Source: Chitinophaga pinensis
GTDB taxonomy: Bacteria; Bacteroidota; Bacteroidia; Bacteroidales; GCA-2748055
Length of the DNA stretch: 49,146 nucleotides
Direction: 5' to 3'
NCBI GenBank assembly: GCA_945863035.1
Contig: CAMAZH010000011.1
Location: 1-49,146, forward strand
In this document: one piece after another, positions 1 to 6,648 of the stretch
How the letters are laid out: the number at the start of each line of letters is the position of its first letter
Position numbering within the stretch: position 1 is the first letter of the stretch
Notes under the pieces: generated by a model
Told to the model about the DNA's origin: nothing
The model's database searches: none
The model's input: the letters and a program-made list of their open reading frames with translations, nothing else
Position numbers and translations under genes: made by a program

Positions 1-2
1 CA

Positions 3-215
3 TTCTCACCCCTGAATTACCACAAGGCTTGTTGGATAACCACGAAAGACAAAGCCTCCCTTGAGAATTTCATCCTCAGGAAATCGGATCACATGGCTTA
101 CGATAAGGAAAATAACCCCGTATTTTTTGCCGATAGCGAATGGACATTACGCACGGCTATGGAGACTTTTCCTGCATTGACTTTTCATACCAGCTCGGAG
201 TTTAAGACAATTTGA
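3..215 (+). CDS. C-terminal part of an unidentified protein (cut by window edge)
   Basis: An open frame enters from the left edge and gives 70 codons before TGA. The other two forward frames close within the first 65 bases. The peptide is polar and aromatic-rich, with no transmembrane segment and no motif I recognise; its last residues are SSEFKTI. It ends 11 bases before the stop of the convergent dehydrogenase gene on the minus strand. I cannot assign a family from this tail. It is likely coding because it is open to the edge and has amino-acid-like composition, but only the missing upstream part could show its function. Confidence 0.55.
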   Translation, partial: FSPLNYHKACWITTKDKASLENFILRKSDHMAYDKENNPVFFADSEWTLRTAMETFPALTFHTSSEFKTI

Positions 216-226
216 AAATTAACTCT

Positions 227-1006
227 TTATGGCTTAATCTTATTATATAATCCGTTGAGATACTGATCATAATATCCGTTAATAGTCTCTTCCACATCAG
301 CCAATGGCTTTAAAGGAACCAGATCGATTACCTCAGGATAGCTTAAGCCCGATTTAAAAAGAGTATCTGTAGTTCCCCAAAGCATTTCAGTTATGGCATT
401 GCGGGCTTCGTCCTCGTCCATTCCATAGGAAACCGCCAATTCTTTAAGTTTTTGCAGCTGAAAAAAATAATAGGTGTGTCCCATTGCGGCTATCATTGCA
501 TAGGCCTCGATTTTGGGCTCGACAACCACAGGTGAAGTCCCAAGGGGCTTAAGAAGATTTAAAATTGTTTCTTTCGTTTTCCCTTCCATTTTCGGGGAGA
601 ATGTAACCGGATTCACACCTTTATTCACAATGGTTGAAGCGCTAGGATTCATTCGGGCAATATTCGCAAATCCACCCAGGGCAGAACTTATCTTTTCAAT
701 TGTAAGTTTAGGTGCAAGGGAGATAAGCACAGTTTTTTCAGATAGAAGGCCTTTGATTTTGGAAAGAGTTTCCATTATCATGGGAGGATGAAGTGCTACA
801 ATCAGGACATCGCATGCAACAACTTCCTTCAAATTATCCGCTCCAACAATTACTTCAGGGAATTTCGCTTTTAAGGCTGCCTGCACTTCAATGCTGACCT
901 CGGAAACAACTATCGTATCGAATTTTGTTCCGCTTTTTCCAAAAGCCGTAAGGATGATTTTGGTAATTCTGCCTCCTCCGATAAAACCAAGAGATTTTGT
1001 TTTCAT
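227..1006 (-). CDS. P5C-reductase-superfamily NAD(P)-binding dehydrogenase in ars cassette 1
   Basis: This 259-residue protein belongs to the ProC/F420-oxidoreductase superfamily. It has an N-terminal Rossmann motif GFIGGGRIT (about residues 7-15), then VALHPPMIMETL where P5C reductases have AVKPQ, then ARMNPSAS where they have RxMPNTP, and a helical dimerisation domain. The C-terminal SPGGTT signature that binds P5C in true ProC is absent. The corresponding place reads DLVPLKPL, 31 residues from the end, and the paralogue at 14378 has the same arrangement. It is therefore probably not a proline-biosynthesis enzyme. It is the last gene of cassette 1, 82 bases after the permease. I chose ATG at 1006 because it matches the paralogue's start (MKTKSLGF versus MKSKSLGF); an in-frame ATG at 1015 is also possible. 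The substrate is unknown. Confidence 0.85.
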   Translation of the reverse strand: MKTKSLGFIGGGRITKIILTAFGKSGTKFDTIVVSEVSIEVQAALKAKFPEVIVGADNLKEVVACDVLIVALHPPMIMETLSKIKGLLSEKTVLISLAPKLTIEKISSALGGFANIARMNPSASTIVNKGVNPVTFSPKMEGKTKETILNLLKPLGTSPVVVEPKIEAYAMIAAMGHTYYFFQLQKLKELAVSYGMDEDEARNAITEMLWGTTDTLFKSGLSYPEVIDLVPLKPLADVEETINGYYDQYLNGLYNKIKP

Positions 1007-1088
1007 GATATTCATATTTAACAGGTTAGAAAATTATCTCTGTTTATTAAAATGATAGTTACAAGTAAAATTTCTTGATTGCCTTTTC

Positions 1089-2120
1089 CTAAAAAATAAA
1101 ATTGAACAAGTATCCCACGATCATTATCCCCGAAGCCACAATCCCTATGAATGTTAATATCAGAGGGAGTTTCAGAACCTTTTTCAGAATTATCATCTCA
1201 GGAAGGGATAAACCGATAACGGCCATCATAAAAGCAAGTGAAGTGCCCAGTGACGCCCCTTTTTCAATCAGAACCGATACAATAGGAACGATTCCTGCCG
1301 CATTTGAATATAGAGGTACCCCGATCAGAATAGATAAGGGCACGCTATACCAGTTGGAGCTACCCATGAGCGAAGCCATAAAATCTTGCGGGATATACCC
1401 GTGCGCCCCGGCACCCACAGCAATTCCAATGATTACATATATCCAGACCTTACCGACGATCTCTCTCACTGCCTCATACCCAAAACGAAGCCTTTCAGAA
1501 ATTTTAAGCTTTTCTTCCTCCTCAGCGGATTTGCCGAGTTTGGTTTTGTAAACCCAATCCTGAACCCAGTGTTCCAGTTTTAACCTTCCAATTATATATC
1601 CGGCTATGATGGCAATAAGTAGACCGGTAACCACGTAAATCAAGGCAACCTTCCATCCAAACAATCCAAATAACAGCACAACCGCAACCTCATTTATCAT
1701 GGGAGCTGCAATTAAAAACGAAAAGGTGACGCCCAAGGGAACACCTGATTCAACAAATCCAAGAAATAAGGGTATTGCGGAACAGGAACAAAATGGTGTT
1801 ACGATTCCAAGTAGGGATGCTAAAACATTGCCCGCAAAAGTCGACTTGCCTTCGAGCATTTTACGGGTGTTTTCAGCTGAAAAATAGGAACGGATAATGC
1901 CAACGAAGAAAATAATCAAAGCCAGCAGCATGAGTACTTTTGGAACTTCAAAAATAAAGAACCTAAGTGCCTCTGTAAGGTGTTGGCCTGGTTTCATATT
2001 AAAGGCAGTATCGATGAGCCAATCACTCATTGTCTGTAAATACCGGTAAACCAGGTACCACAATGGCAGTATTAGCAAGGGAAGCCAAATATTTCTTTTG
2101 AGATTTAGGGATTTGTCCAT
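1089..2120 (-). CDS. arsP: ArsP_1-type permease (PF03773-like), short form
   Basis: This is a 343-residue polytopic inner-membrane protein with about eight to ten hydrophobic segments. Its central CSCSAIPLF motif (C111, C113) is followed by a second conserved segment with SFLIAAPMINEVAVVLL. The CSC-S/T-xxPLF signature is typical of the ArsP/DUF318 permease family, whose characterised members export trivalent organoarsenicals. The C-terminal half repeats the fold (IGVPLYSNAAGIVPIVSVLIEKG). It lies after arsG in the cassette, and a candidate ArsR operator at 2199-2214 precedes it, so it may be transcribed separately from arsEFG. Its counterpart at 12910 is 446 residues and clearly of another sub-lineage. 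The family assignment is firm; the arsenical substrate is inferred from family and context. Confidence 0.85.
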   Translation of the reverse strand: MDKSLNLKRNIWLPLLILPLWYLVYRYLQTMSDWLIDTAFNMKPGQHLTEALRFFIFEVPKVLMLLALIIFFVGIIRSYFSAENTRKMLEGKSTFAGNVLASLLGIVTPFCSCSAIPLFLGFVESGVPLGVTFSFLIAAPMINEVAVVLLFGLFGWKVALIYVVTGLLIAIIAGYIIGRLKLEHWVQDWVYKTKLGKSAEEEEKLKISERLRFGYEAVREIVGKVWIYVIIGIAVGAGAHGYIPQDFMASLMGSSNWYSVPLSILIGVPLYSNAAGIVPIVSVLIEKGASLGTSLAFMMAVIGLSLPEMIILKKVLKLPLILTFIGIVASGIMIVGYLFNFIF

Positions 2121-2198
2121 TTTACAATGTTGTTAACTTTAAACCATCTCCTCTTATCAGGCTTTAGATCGGGCTGATGAATTTCGCCTGGTTTATTA

Positions 2199-2214
2199 TT
2201 CGTAATTTACCGAA
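2199..2214. promoter_or_regulatory. Candidate ArsR operator between arsG1 and arsP1
   Basis: The sequence shows TTCG-N8-CGAA (arms 2199-2202 and 2211-2214). It has the same half-site and 8-base spacing as the operators at the two arsR genes, and it sits in the arsG-arsP gap exactly as the site at 12868-12887 does in the other cassette. The arms are only 4 bp here, so positional conservation is the main support. Confidence 0.5.
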
Positions 2215-2231
2215 CTGACCAATCAAAAAAA

Positions 2232-2933
2232 TCAGAAATAAACCCTGATGATATAATATATTCCCACTAGAATAAACAATGCTGCAATAATTCGTCTGAA
2301 CCAGATTTCAAAGGTTTTTACCTTTTGGTATATCCCTCCGATACCTGAAACAGCATAGGCAATTACCCAGGCAAACAGTATGACCGGTATTCCTGTTGCA
2401 AGGGCAAAAACAACCGGCAAAAATAGCCCCGATGCACTTGCTACGGTCATTGGAACCAGCATTCCAAAATACAACACCCCGCTGTATGGACAGAACGCCA
2501 ATGCAAATACTGATCCCAATAAAATAGCATCAATATACCTCCATTGTTTTTTGTTCTGCATTCTGGAAGTCAGGCTGTCCATCCCCGGAAAATTAATTTT
2601 TATCAGATCGAGCATAAAAAGTCCGATAACTATCAGCAACGGTCCAAGGAATTTCTCCCCATATTGCTGAAAAAAACCGCCAAACTTAAATTGGTCGGCG
2701 CCTAAAAAAATGATAAAGGCAATAGTCGTATAGGTTATCGCGCGACCCAGAGTATATAATAAACCATTTATAAAAACCCGGTTTCTGTTTTCAATATCTT
2801 TGCTTATAAACCCAATGGCTGTAATATTCGTGGCAAGCGGACAAGGGCTTATTGCTGTCATCAAACCCAGCACAAATGCTGAAATCCAGGGTGTGTTGTT
2901 AGCCTCCAATAAGCTGGTTAAGAATTCGTTCAT
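2232..2933 (-). CDS. arsG: CcdA/DsbD-like membrane protein, ArsG family
   Basis: This 233-residue protein has about six transmembrane helices and a CcdA-like layout. It contains exactly two cysteines, C31 in the motif SPCPLATN and C148 in FCPYSGV, each in a proline-flanked membrane segment. The family is annotated as ArsG, an efflux permease for trivalent aromatic arsenicals described in the Shewanella arsEFG operon. The paired cysteines also fit a thiol-relay function like CcdA. I place the start at ATG 2933 (MNEFLTSLL) because the paralogue at 12150 begins identically. A longer reading frame up to 3035 only translates the intergenic repeat. The two copies are identical at most positions by eye. 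The upstream gap to arsF (190 bases) is filled by a short tandem repeat, whereas in cassette 2 that gap is 3 bases. Confidence 0.85.
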   Translation of the reverse strand: MNEFLTSLLEANNTPWISAFVLGLMTAISPCPLATNITAIGFISKDIENRNRVFINGLLYTLGRAITYTTIAFIIFLGADQFKFGGFFQQYGEKFLGPLLIVIGLFMLDLIKINFPGMDSLTSRMQNKKQWRYIDAILLGSVFALAFCPYSGVLYFGMLVPMTVASASGLFLPVVFALATGIPVILFAWVIAYAVSGIGGIYQKVKTFEIWFRRIIAALFILVGIYYIIRVYF

Positions 2934-2949
2934 GCTTAATTTGAAAATA

Positions 2950-3013
2950 GGGCAATGTGACAATTTGAAAATTAGAAAATTAGAAAATGGGGCAATGTGA
3001 CAATTTGAAAATT
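2950..3013. repeat. Tandem AT-rich repeat, 40-bp period, between arsF1 and arsG1
   Basis: A 24-base unit beginning GGGCAATGTGACAATTTGAA is found at 2950-2973 and again, identical, at 2990-3013. Degenerate part-copies with CAATTTGAAAA-like and ATTAGAAAAT-like words run on both sides, and similar AT-rich words continue to about 3120. It separates arsF and arsG, which are only 3 bases apart in the other cassette, so it looks like a secondary insertion or expansion. It also produces a false N-terminal extension of arsG. Confidence 0.8.
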
Positions 3014-3123
3014 TGGCAATATGATAATAGCTCAAATAATTGAATAATGCTCTGGACTACCCTGGTCCAACATTTTCAACCTAATTCATTTTCAATTTTT
3101 CAAATTATTATGTTTTCAATTTT

Positions 3124-3546
3124 TTAAATGCCTAGCAAGCTATCAACCTTTTCTTTAATAACTGCCTTAAATTTCTCCGGTTGCTTTACCGCATACATGA
3201 ATCCTTCATTGGTAATATTAATCTTTTTGTCTCCCTTAACCAATAAAAGCGTCTGACCGCTTACACCGAGATCTTTGCCAATTGCCTTACCTTCCGCCTC
3301 ATCGAGATTTACCGAAGTGAAACGTATTGCACCGGATTTCACGAGTTCAGGATAAAGAATGTCTATATCAACCTGTGTTTGTGTCTCAACGGTCCTACAT
3401 GTTGTACACCTCGAATTAAAATGAAAATAGTAGGCTTCAATTGAATTTTTTGACACGGTTGCTGAGGTTTCTTTACTCGTTTGGGCACTGCAAGCATAAA
3501 CTGTTAAAAGCAAGAGCATCCCTAAGAAATATTTAACTGTTGCCAT
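3124..3546 (-). CDS. arsF: Thioredoxin-fold lipoprotein, ArsF family
   Basis: This is a 140-residue protein with a short hydrophobic signal and a lipoprotein-type cysteine (C19, context VYAC-SAQ). A thioredoxin-like domain follows with the active-site pair C47-TT-C50 in the context FNSRCTTCRTVE. The conserved C-terminal segment ITNEGFMYA is shared with the paralogue at 11736. Proteins of this type are annotated as the ArsF family, one of two redox subunits reported to be needed for reduction of aromatic nitro-arsenicals in arsEFG operons. The signal places it outside the cytoplasm, attached to a membrane. It starts 3 bases after the upstream thioredoxin gene, so the two are probably translationally coupled. 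The function is inferred from family and neighbours; the fold and cysteines are visible. Confidence 0.8.
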   Translation of the reverse strand: MATVKYFLGMLLLLTVYACSAQTSKETSATVSKNSIEAYYFHFNSRCTTCRTVETQTQVDIDILYPELVKSGAIRFTSVNLDEAEGKAIGKDLGVSGQTLLLVKGDKKINITNEGFMYAVKQPEKFKAVIKEKVDSLLGI

Positions 3547-3549
3547 ATC

Positions 3550-3792
3550 TTATGAAAGGTATTTGGTAATGACTTCTTTTAATTCCGCAACTGAAGGCAC
3601 TCTCCCGCTGAGGGCGATTTTTTCGTTAATAACCAGAGCAGGGGTATGCATTACTCCATAGCCCATTATTTTTACAATATCCTCTTCCTTTTCAATTTCA
3701 ACCTCGATACCCATTTCTTTAACTGCACTTCGCGTTGCCTGTTCGAGCGATTTGCATCTGGCACAGCCCGTACCTAATACTTTGATGTTCAT
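3550..3792 (-). CDS. arsE: Small cytosolic thioredoxin (redox-active disulfide protein 2 type), ArsE-like
   Basis: This 80-residue protein has no signal sequence. Its CxxC motif is C10-AR-C13 in the context VLGTGCARCKSLE, followed by the cis-proline region HTPALVINEK, as in MTH895/TM0996-type mini-thioredoxins. The start at ATG 3792 (MNIKVLGTGC) matches the paralogue at 11186. The longer frame to 3822 runs through the operator and promoter and is rejected. It is the first gene after arsR and has its own candidate operator-promoter at 3813-3834. The likely role is cytosolic electron donor to the membrane or lipoprotein partners of the cassette, by analogy with ArsE. Confidence 0.82.
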   Translation of the reverse strand: MNIKVLGTGCARCKSLEQATRSAVKEMGIEVEIEKEEDIVKIMGYGVMHTPALVINEKIALSGRVPSVAELKEVITKYLS

Positions 3793-3812
3793 ATTAATAT
3801 ATTTAATGTTCG

Positions 3813-3834
3813 TAGTTCGCAAACTTACGAACTA
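3813..3834 (-). promoter_or_regulatory. ArsR operator with embedded promoter -7 box, upstream of arsE1
   Basis: A perfect inverted repeat with 7-bp arms, TAGTTCG-N8-CGAACTA, lies between the arsR stop and the arsE start. Its 8-base spacer read on the minus strand is TAAGTTTG, an exact TAnnTTTG Bacteroidetes -7 box. A bound repressor would sit directly on the promoter. A further half-site GTTCGTA (3808-3814) overlaps the left arm. Confidence 0.75.
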
Positions 3835-3849
3835 AATTTGTAAAAAACG

Positions 3850-4149
3850 CTAAAGATTGAACCTGTTTTTAAATAATTGTTTGGCCTCTTCCCAATTTTC
3901 CTTATTCAGGCAATATTTTATTTTGGGGGATTCGATTTCACCCTGAATTAAGCCGGCATCCTTTAATTCTTTCAGATGTTGGGAGAGGGTGGATTTTGCA
4001 ATCGGGAGAACTTCTGAAAGGTCGCCGCTGTAGCAGCACGACTGTTTCGAAAGAAGTTCAAGAACGTACATGCGCACCGGATGAGCCATGGCTTTAGCAT
4101 AGCGGGCAGCTTTTTTCTGCTCTTCGGAAAATAATTTGTTTGTATTCAC
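3850..4149 (-). CDS. arsR: ArsR/SmtB-family repressor of ars cassette 1
   Basis: This is a 99-residue winged-helix regulator. After the AHPVR motif comes a vicinal cysteine pair C38-C39 (CCYSGD), then the recognition helix STLSQHLKELKDAGLI, and a third cysteine C80 in the wing (KYCLN). Three such thiols suit As(III) or antimonite sensing. The start is GTG at 4149, since no upstream in-frame ATG exists, and it lies 1 base from the palindromic operator at 4151-4172, so the gene should be autoregulated. The paralogue at 10830 has the same CCYSGD and KYC residues. The family is certain; the metalloid ligand is inferred. Confidence 0.92.
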   Translation of the reverse strand: MNTNKLFSEEQKKAARYAKAMAHPVRMYVLELLSKQSCCYSGDLSEVLPIAKSTLSQHLKELKDAGLIQGEIESPKIKYCLNKENWEEAKQLFKNRFNL

Positions 4150-4150
4150 C

Positions 4151-4177
4151 TTGTTCGTTAAGTAACGAACAAAGATA
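4151..4177 (-). promoter_or_regulatory. arsR1 promoter and palindromic ArsR operator
   Basis: A perfect palindrome has 10-bp arms TTGTTCGTTA (4151-4160) and TAACGAACAA (4163-4172) around a 2-base centre. It contains the core TTCG-N8-CGAA. The minus-strand -7 box TATCTTTG (4170-4177) overlaps its outer end by 3 bases. An ATTG 18-19 bases further upstream may serve as the -33 element. The geometry predicts direct autorepression. Confidence 0.82.
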
Positions 4178-4404
4178 ATGCAACATTTTTAATTTCAATG
4201 CTGTTTCACAAGCCGAAATAAAAGAAGATTTGGATGGCCATATCCAGTTTACTCTTTTACGGTTACGAGGCTAATCAAGAAATCTTTACCGAATCGGGCT
4301 AACAGGCCGCTTTCTGCTATAAAAGGCCAGCCGGATAGTTTAACTGCTTTTACATTATGCTTTAGAAGAAGCCCTTGGATGGGATGTTTTCAAGAAATGG
4401 AACC

Positions 4405-5835
4405 CTACCAAACGAACCTTACCCCTGTAAACATCCCAAACATATACGGGTGGTTGGAGATAAGACTGCTTTGGTTGATGGAATTCAAAAAGTACTTAAA
4501 CTGTGGCTCCATCGTGAAAACCAGGTTTTTATTGAGCTTATAATCGAAGCCAAGACCCATGTTTCCCATATAGTTGAAACTGCGTACATTTTCCGAAGAG
4601 CCTGATGTACTGCCCCGATCCTCGGTGATGAAGGTTGCTTTGTTTCCCACAAGTATATTGGTGCTCACTCCCCCGAGAAGGTTAATACCCAACTTATGGT
4701 CGTAAACCTTATATCTCAGGAGAAAAGGTATTTCAAGGTATTGGAAAAACTGTTCGATTTTCCCAACTACCTGAGTCTGCATGTTCGGGGAAGCGCCTAT
4801 GGCTGCGTCGGCATACATAGCATAATCCTCTGTCCGGGCCTCATTGCTTCCAATAAAATCGCCAGAGGCGGAAGCCTGCGTTATGGTTCCAATAGAGTTC
4901 CTAACTTCATAAACGGTGCTTTGCTTTACCGGTCCGGATAGGATTTCATCAGAATTGGATGCCTTGCTGATGTTGTAACTGCCGACCTGGTTAATATTGT
5001 AACCCATTTTCGAATACATAATTCCTGTATGTATGCTTAAGCGGTCGGAGGTTTTAAAGCCAAACTGCAATCCTCCGGAGTAGCTAATCCTGCCCGATTC
5101 AAATTCATTAAACTGGCTGGGGTCTCCTGTACCTAGGGTTCCGATATCGCGGTACGAATAGGTGGGTGAGACTTGGGCTGTAAGTAGCAAATGATCGCCG
5201 GAACCGGTTTCTTCAAGCGGCAAATCGCTGGCAGCCGTAAGCATTTCCCAGTTTGCAACAACTGTTTTTTTGTTTCGGGGGATTGCATCCGCTCGCACAA
5301 ATGGGAGATATGCGTCAGGCATCGACTCCCCTGAAAACCTGTTTGAAAAACCAAGGCCTGAACTTTCATTTACCAGCAGAACATCCTGACTATTTTGGGT
5401 TATGTCAAACACCTCATGGCTCGCAGGACTCTGAGGGATTCGTGTTCCGGGCAAAACGTCTTCCTCAACCGGGGAGAGAGTCTGCTCCTTTTCGATTGTT
5501 CCTGCTTCAGACGATAGAATTGGACTTTTTCGGGGAACATTTTTCTCAATCGGCGAAGGAACCTTAATATTGTGAGGAACCACAAGAAACTCATCGGCAA
5601 GCTTGTTTTCAAAGGGGCGGTTCAGGAAATACAACAGGCTTCCGGCAGTGATGACCAATGCCATTCCGGCAGCAGCCTGCCAGAGGGGAATAAGGATTTT
5701 GCGACGGGGTTTGTTGCCCAACCCGGCTTTGATGCCGGTCCATATCCCCTCAGGGGGATCGGCCTGGTAATCGCCCAGCTTGTCCTTGAAAACCTTGTCC
5801 ATATGGCTAATCTTATCGCTCATCTTATTTTGCAT
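4405..5835 (-). CDS. Membrane-anchored N-terminal segment fused to an outer-membrane beta-barrel (PF13568-type), partner of ECF sigma factor
   Basis: This 476-residue protein starts with a cytosolic-looking segment containing MDKVFKDKLGDYQADPPEGIW, the form seen in Bacteroidetes proteins encoded just after ECF sigma factors. A single hydrophobic helix follows (about residues 48-70). A disordered Ser/Pro-rich stretch of about 130 residues leads to a C-terminal domain of alternating beta strands (LSIHTGIMYSKMGYNI, GLQFGFKTS) ending in an aromatic residue (FVW). This suggests an anti-sigma-like anchor joined to an OMP_b-brl-type barrel. Its start overlaps the sigma factor gene by 11 bases, so they form one operon, probably driven by the promoter at 6451-6480. 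Whether it binds the sigma factor is inference. Confidence 0.75.
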   Translation of the reverse strand: MQNKMSDKISHMDKVFKDKLGDYQADPPEGIWTGIKAGLGNKPRRKILIPLWQAAAGMALVITAGSLLYFLNRPFENKLADEFLVVPHNIKVPSPIEKNVPRKSPILSSEAGTIEKEQTLSPVEEDVLPGTRIPQSPASHEVFDITQNSQDVLLVNESSGLGFSNRFSGESMPDAYLPFVRADAIPRNKKTVVANWEMLTAASDLPLEETGSGDHLLLTAQVSPTYSYRDIGTLGTGDPSQFNEFESGRISYSGGLQFGFKTSDRLSIHTGIMYSKMGYNINQVGSYNISKASNSDEILSGPVKQSTVYEVRNSIGTITQASASGDFIGSNEARTEDYAMYADAAIGASPNMQTQVVGKIEQFFQYLEIPFLLRYKVYDHKLGINLLGGVSTNILVGNKATFITEDRGSTSGSSENVRSFNYMGNMGLGFDYKLNKNLVFTMEPQFKYFLNSINQSSLISNHPYMFGMFTGVRFVW

Positions 5836-6376
5836 CCCTTGAAACAGTATATAGCTCCCTGACTTTTTCCTGCAATATCAGTCTGGCCCTTGAAAGATTC
5901 GATTTGGAAGTGCCTTCCGATATTCCCAACATCTCACCAATTTCCTTATGGCTGTATCCATCGATTGCATAAAGATTGAATACCATCCGGTACTTGGGCG
6001 TAAGCTGTCCAATCAAAGCCAGCAGGTCCTCGGCCGAAAGATGGTCTATCACCGTGCTCTGAACGCCCTCGTCCGACAAGGGCATCCGCTCATCAAGCGA
6101 ATACATCGTCACCTGACTGCGGTATTTCTCCAGGGCTGTGTTAATCATTATTCTCCGAACCCAACCTTCAAAAGAACCTTTCTCTCCAAACTGATCTATT
6201 TTCCCAAACACTTTTACAAAACCATCCTGCATAATATCCTTTGCATCGTCTCGGTTGTTGGCGTACTTCAGACAAAGGCCATACATCCTCGGAGCAAGCA
6301 AATGGTACAGTTCTTCCTGGTACCGTTGTTTCCCCTTTTTACAGCCTTGCAATATTTTTTCAGGTATGTCCGCCAA
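5825..6376 (-). CDS. RNA polymerase sigma-70 factor, ECF type
   Basis: This 183-residue ECF sigma factor has region 2 with YANNRDDAKDIMQDGFVKVF (about 40-60) and GSFEGWVRRIMINTALEKYR. Region 4 has YRMVFNLYAIDGYSHKEIGEMLGISE followed by TSKSNLSRAR, the helix-turn-helix that reads the -35 element. The start codon is TTG: the upstream frame stops two codons before it and the next in-frame ATG falls inside region 2. The gene overlaps the following membrane/barrel gene. A promoter motif upstream (6451-6480) is repeated exactly in front of the divergent serpin gene, which suggests autoregulation. Confidence 0.93.
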   Translation of the reverse strand: MADIPEKILQGCKKGKQRYQEELYHLLAPRMYGLCLKYANNRDDAKDIMQDGFVKVFGKIDQFGEKGSFEGWVRRIMINTALEKYRSQVTMYSLDERMPLSDEGVQSTVIDHLSAEDLLALIGQLTPKYRMVFNLYAIDGYSHKEIGEMLGISEGTSKSNLSRARLILQEKVRELYTVSRDAK

Positions 6377-6450
6377 CTCTCAGTAAATTTTATCTAAAAG
6401 TATAACATTGAACAGGCTGGACCACTACCCATTCCAAATTATTTTCAATT

Positions 6451-6480
6451 AAGATGAAAGTTTTGGGGAAAGGGTTGCGT
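6451..6480 (-). promoter_or_regulatory. Putative ECF-dependent promoter of the sigma-factor operon
   Basis: On the minus strand the sequence reads ACGCAACCCT (6480-6471), 12 bases, then TTCATCTT (6458-6451). Both boxes and the 12-base spacing are identical to the plus-strand element at 6572-6601. The layout (GCAACC, 16 bases, CATCT) resembles an ECF -35/-10 pair. The start codon lies about 75 bases downstream. Confidence 0.65.
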
Positions 6481-6571
6481 GAACATTTTTCAAATGAGGC
6501 AACTTTGGAAAATAAATCCAGGGTAATCTTCCGATTTAATTTAATTTCCGGTTTTCCAATTTAATACTGCA

Positions 6572-6601
6572 ACGCAACCCTCTGAGGCATTTTTTCATCT
6601 T
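6572..6601 (+). promoter_or_regulatory. Putative ECF-dependent promoter of the serpin gene
   Basis: ACGCAACCCT (6572-6581), 12 bases, then TTCATCTT (6594-6601), the mirror image of the element in front of the sigma factor gene. The predicted leader to the serpin ATG at 6649 is about 40 bases. Confidence 0.65.
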
Positions 6602-6648
6602 AGGGATAAATCGTAATTTTACGCAAAACAATAAATCCCCCGTTAAAA

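Noticed and set aside
227-1006. Calling this gene proC
   Set aside because: The SPGGTT signature is missing in both copies, so a proline-biosynthesis role is not supported.
2934-3035. N-terminal extension of arsG in copy 1
   Set aside because: It translates the tandem repeat (alternating FSNCHIA-like words), and the paralogue starts at the internal Met.
3793-3822. N-terminal extension of arsE in copy 1
   Set aside because: It would be coded by the operator/promoter sequence, and the paralogue begins at MEIKILGTGC.
4178-4404. Gap right of arsR1 examined for a broken gene
   Set aside because: All frames are interrupted and no family-like segment was recognised. A weak GGCC/GGCC pairing is not convincing as a terminator.
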